Shown here piece by piece: positions 59,978 through 64,000 of a DNA stretch of 64,000 bases; the first letter of the stretch is position 1, and each line of letters begins with the position of its first letter. The position numbers were made by a program, and so were the translations under genes. A model generated the notes under the pieces. That model searched no databases. It was not told the DNA's origin and worked only from the letters and a program-made list of their open reading frames with translations. The stretch is from NCBI RefSeq assembly GCF_017654505.1, contig NC_054549.1, forward strand, positions 24,423,647 to 24,487,646, in the 5' to 3' direction. Source of the DNA: Polyodon spathula. Taxonomy: Eukaryota > Chordata > Actinopteri > Acipenseriformes > Polyodontidae.

Positions 59978-61904
59978 TATATAAATAGCCCATGTTTCTT
60001 TTTCTAACATAATCATCCCTTTAAAAAAATACCATAATCAGTTTTAAAAATCCAAAATGACAGCAAAAATATTACTTATTACATGTGTGTTGATCATACA
60101 AATCCATATTTGAAAAAATCAATTTGCAGCCACCGCTTGATAATACAGGTTGGCCATTTTGAACCTCCAGCGAGGCAGCTCTGAGCTGTTTGGAAGCGTT
60201 CTGTTCAAAAGGAAAAGCCATGTAGTGCCCTGGGCCGCTCCAACACTAACCCTAACCCAGGGCCGCTCTGTTCATTGAACCCACTCTTGGTGACCTTCTT
60301 TGTATGCTGCTTCACAAAACAGTAACTTCTTCATTCAAAAATATTTTTTGGCTCTGTCAGAACATACAGTTGTATGATCCATCCCTTTGAGGATGTGTCT
60401 GTTATTTGCAATCTGTTTTTTGTTTTTGTTTTTTAAATCAGACTGTCAGAACTGAGTTGCAAGCTTTTGATTTCTGACTGCTCAGAGACACTGCGTGCTG
60501 AACCCTATTTACTGACAGAAAGTAAGTATGGTACAGTTTTCAAATTTGGTGCAGAAACCAATACTGAGTTCTGAAGTAAAAATATCTATATCTCATGTCC
60601 TTGGTGAATAGAGTGTAGAGTAAATCAATCTATTCTAGTGGAAAACAAAGTGAAGCCCATGGCTAATCAATCCGTGCCATTTAATTGTCTTCTTAATCTA
60701 AAGAAAGAATGCCAGTCCTGTATTAAAGCACCATCAGTTATGGTCCCTGTAAGCATAATTGGCTCTGCAGTACTGCCCTTTTGCAGTTTATTATCAGTCT
60801 ACATTCTGCTGGGCAGGCATGGAAACAAAATAATTACTGACAGGGTAGATATCGTGGTCTAACAGGACATTAATGTCGATTGCAGGTGGAACAAGAAGGA
60901 AATGAAATTGCTCCTATTTATAGAAAAGTTAAACAATAACAAGTTGCAAAGCCTACGACAAAGTGATCTGAACGCCATGATATATATTTATACTCTCCAC
61001 TTTATCAACAAATTATTCTTGAATAAAAAATACTTTCAATACATTGTTAATGATGCATTTGCATTTGTTTACTTTTCCACTGACGTTTTGTCGTATCTAA
61101 ACTGTGTCTGGGGGAAAGTCCAGCTTTGTTTCAGTATAGAAATGACAAACGAGCAGGGATATCATATGGGATCCACCACCACATTTGTTAACATATTATA
61201 TATTCAGTCGGGACAACTCTGTGCAATTTGAAAACAACATTCTGTGAGGGACTAAAAACACAGTTGACAGCATGAATCCCAGCACTCTGATTGTTGGTAA
61301 GTAGGTATGCAGCAGGTAATCCTTGATAATGTTCAATTGAATGGGCTGATAATCATATCAGATCGTACACACATTGCTGTGATTTTTTAAAATGTTACCA
61401 GTATGTCAAAATACAGACTGTGGCTAAAGTTCTAGTGCAGAGGTTCACAATTCAACAAGGTCCAGATGGATGCATGGTATTTGCTCCACCTGTACCTTTA
61501 GTTTTTTCATAGAATCAATTTAGCCTCCTAGGTCTTAACCAGTTCAATATTGAATCATACCCATAAATACTAGCGCATTGGACATGGAAGAGTGGGTTTA
61601 CCAGGCACCACCTTTTCAATGTCATTCATTAGTGGGCTCCTAATCAATACAGTAGATAATTAAACAGAAACCTACAGAGAAATAAGTGGGGTCTCTTTAA
61701 AGACACAGTGCCTCTCTCAGGATACTTGGGGTCCCATTTTGATCTTGTTGAGAAGTTCTGGAGGGTTTTTTGGGTAGGTAATGAGTTCGGGCATGTGCCA
61801 CATTTTTAACAAGTCACAATTGAGATTGACTAGTTTTAGTACTTAATTTTATATTTTAAAACTGCTTGGAATTTGTAAAACTATTTATGTTCTAAAATGT
61901 AATT
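59978..61904. other. No gene seen
   Basis: Mostly AT-rich. At 60225-60275 GGGCCGCTC occurs twice around AACACTAACCCTAACCC. The 109-codon plus frame at 60902-61231 has no recognised domain, and its composition follows the local AT content. Confidence 0.35.
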
Positions 61905-61970
61905 TATATGTTAATGGATTGCAACCGCAACTGTACTTCCATCCATCTGAAAGCACACGCTTCACAACTG
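61905..61970 (-). repeat. Copy of the minisatellite edge at 22645-22700
   Basis: The reverse complement (TTTCAGATGGATGGAAGTAC, then AGTTGCGGTTGCAATCCATT) matches the last unit and right flank of the minisatellite at 22380-22697. Confidence 0.65.
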
Positions 61971-62009
61971 CTAAGACTACTACAGTCATGAGATGTGACA
62001 TTATTTTTA

Positions 62010-64000
<1,991 letters not shown>

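Noticed and set aside
60245..60262. Telomere-like CTAACCCTAACCC
   Set aside because: Only two units; too short to call an interstitial telomeric site.

Overview
Vertebrate nuclear DNA, most likely from a ray-finned fish. The evidence is AT-rich sequence, long microsatellites, spliced exons, fish-type Tc1/mariner elements, tRNA-derived SINEs and CR1 and L2 LINE pieces. From memory the CR1 3' tail and the SINEs look like those of sturgeon and paddlefish; that part is an unverified recollection. There are no prokaryotic genes, operons, CRISPR arrays or free-standing RNA genes.

The only recognisable host gene is at the left, on the minus strand: two neighbouring internal exons of lmcd1 (LIM and cysteine-rich domains 1), at 8524-8628 and 3740-3995. 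Their splice phases match, a codon for Arg is split across the 4.5-kb intron, and together they encode the N-terminal cysteine-rich region and the start of the PET domain. Exon 1 would lie above 8629, and the rest of the PET domain and the LIM exons below position 1. I found neither in the window.

The rest is intronic or intergenic DNA shaped by transposable elements. 5-12 kb: a solo LTR with a 5-bp target duplication (5118-5771), then a palindromic MITE (family R1) split by a complete but dead Tc1 element (6404-7980). 13-19 kb: a SINE, a second solo LTR with perfect target duplication (15917-16299) and the best R1 copy (17877-18254). 19-28 kb: mini- and microsatellites and a very long LTR (25801-27459) with perfect 8-bp inverted termini and an internal tandem duplication. 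29-32 kb: two CR1 LINE pieces in opposite orientation and a 46-bp minisatellite. 34-37 kb: a minus-strand LTR and a 1.57-kb TIR element. 38-50 kb: a second MITE family (R2), several decayed Tc1 relatives, an L2 piece and a local duplication on either side of a half Tc1 element. 50-60 kb: CR1 and LTR remnants, a possible small exon, an inverted repeat pair around another Tc1 element, a hAT-like MITE and an internally deleted Tc1 relative. 62-63 kb: an L2 LINE fragment. The last 944 bases are an uninterrupted run of C, almost certainly an assembly artefact.

I see no previously undescribed biological system. The observations worth a second look concern nesting of mobile elements, local duplications, unusual LTRs and the terminal poly-C.
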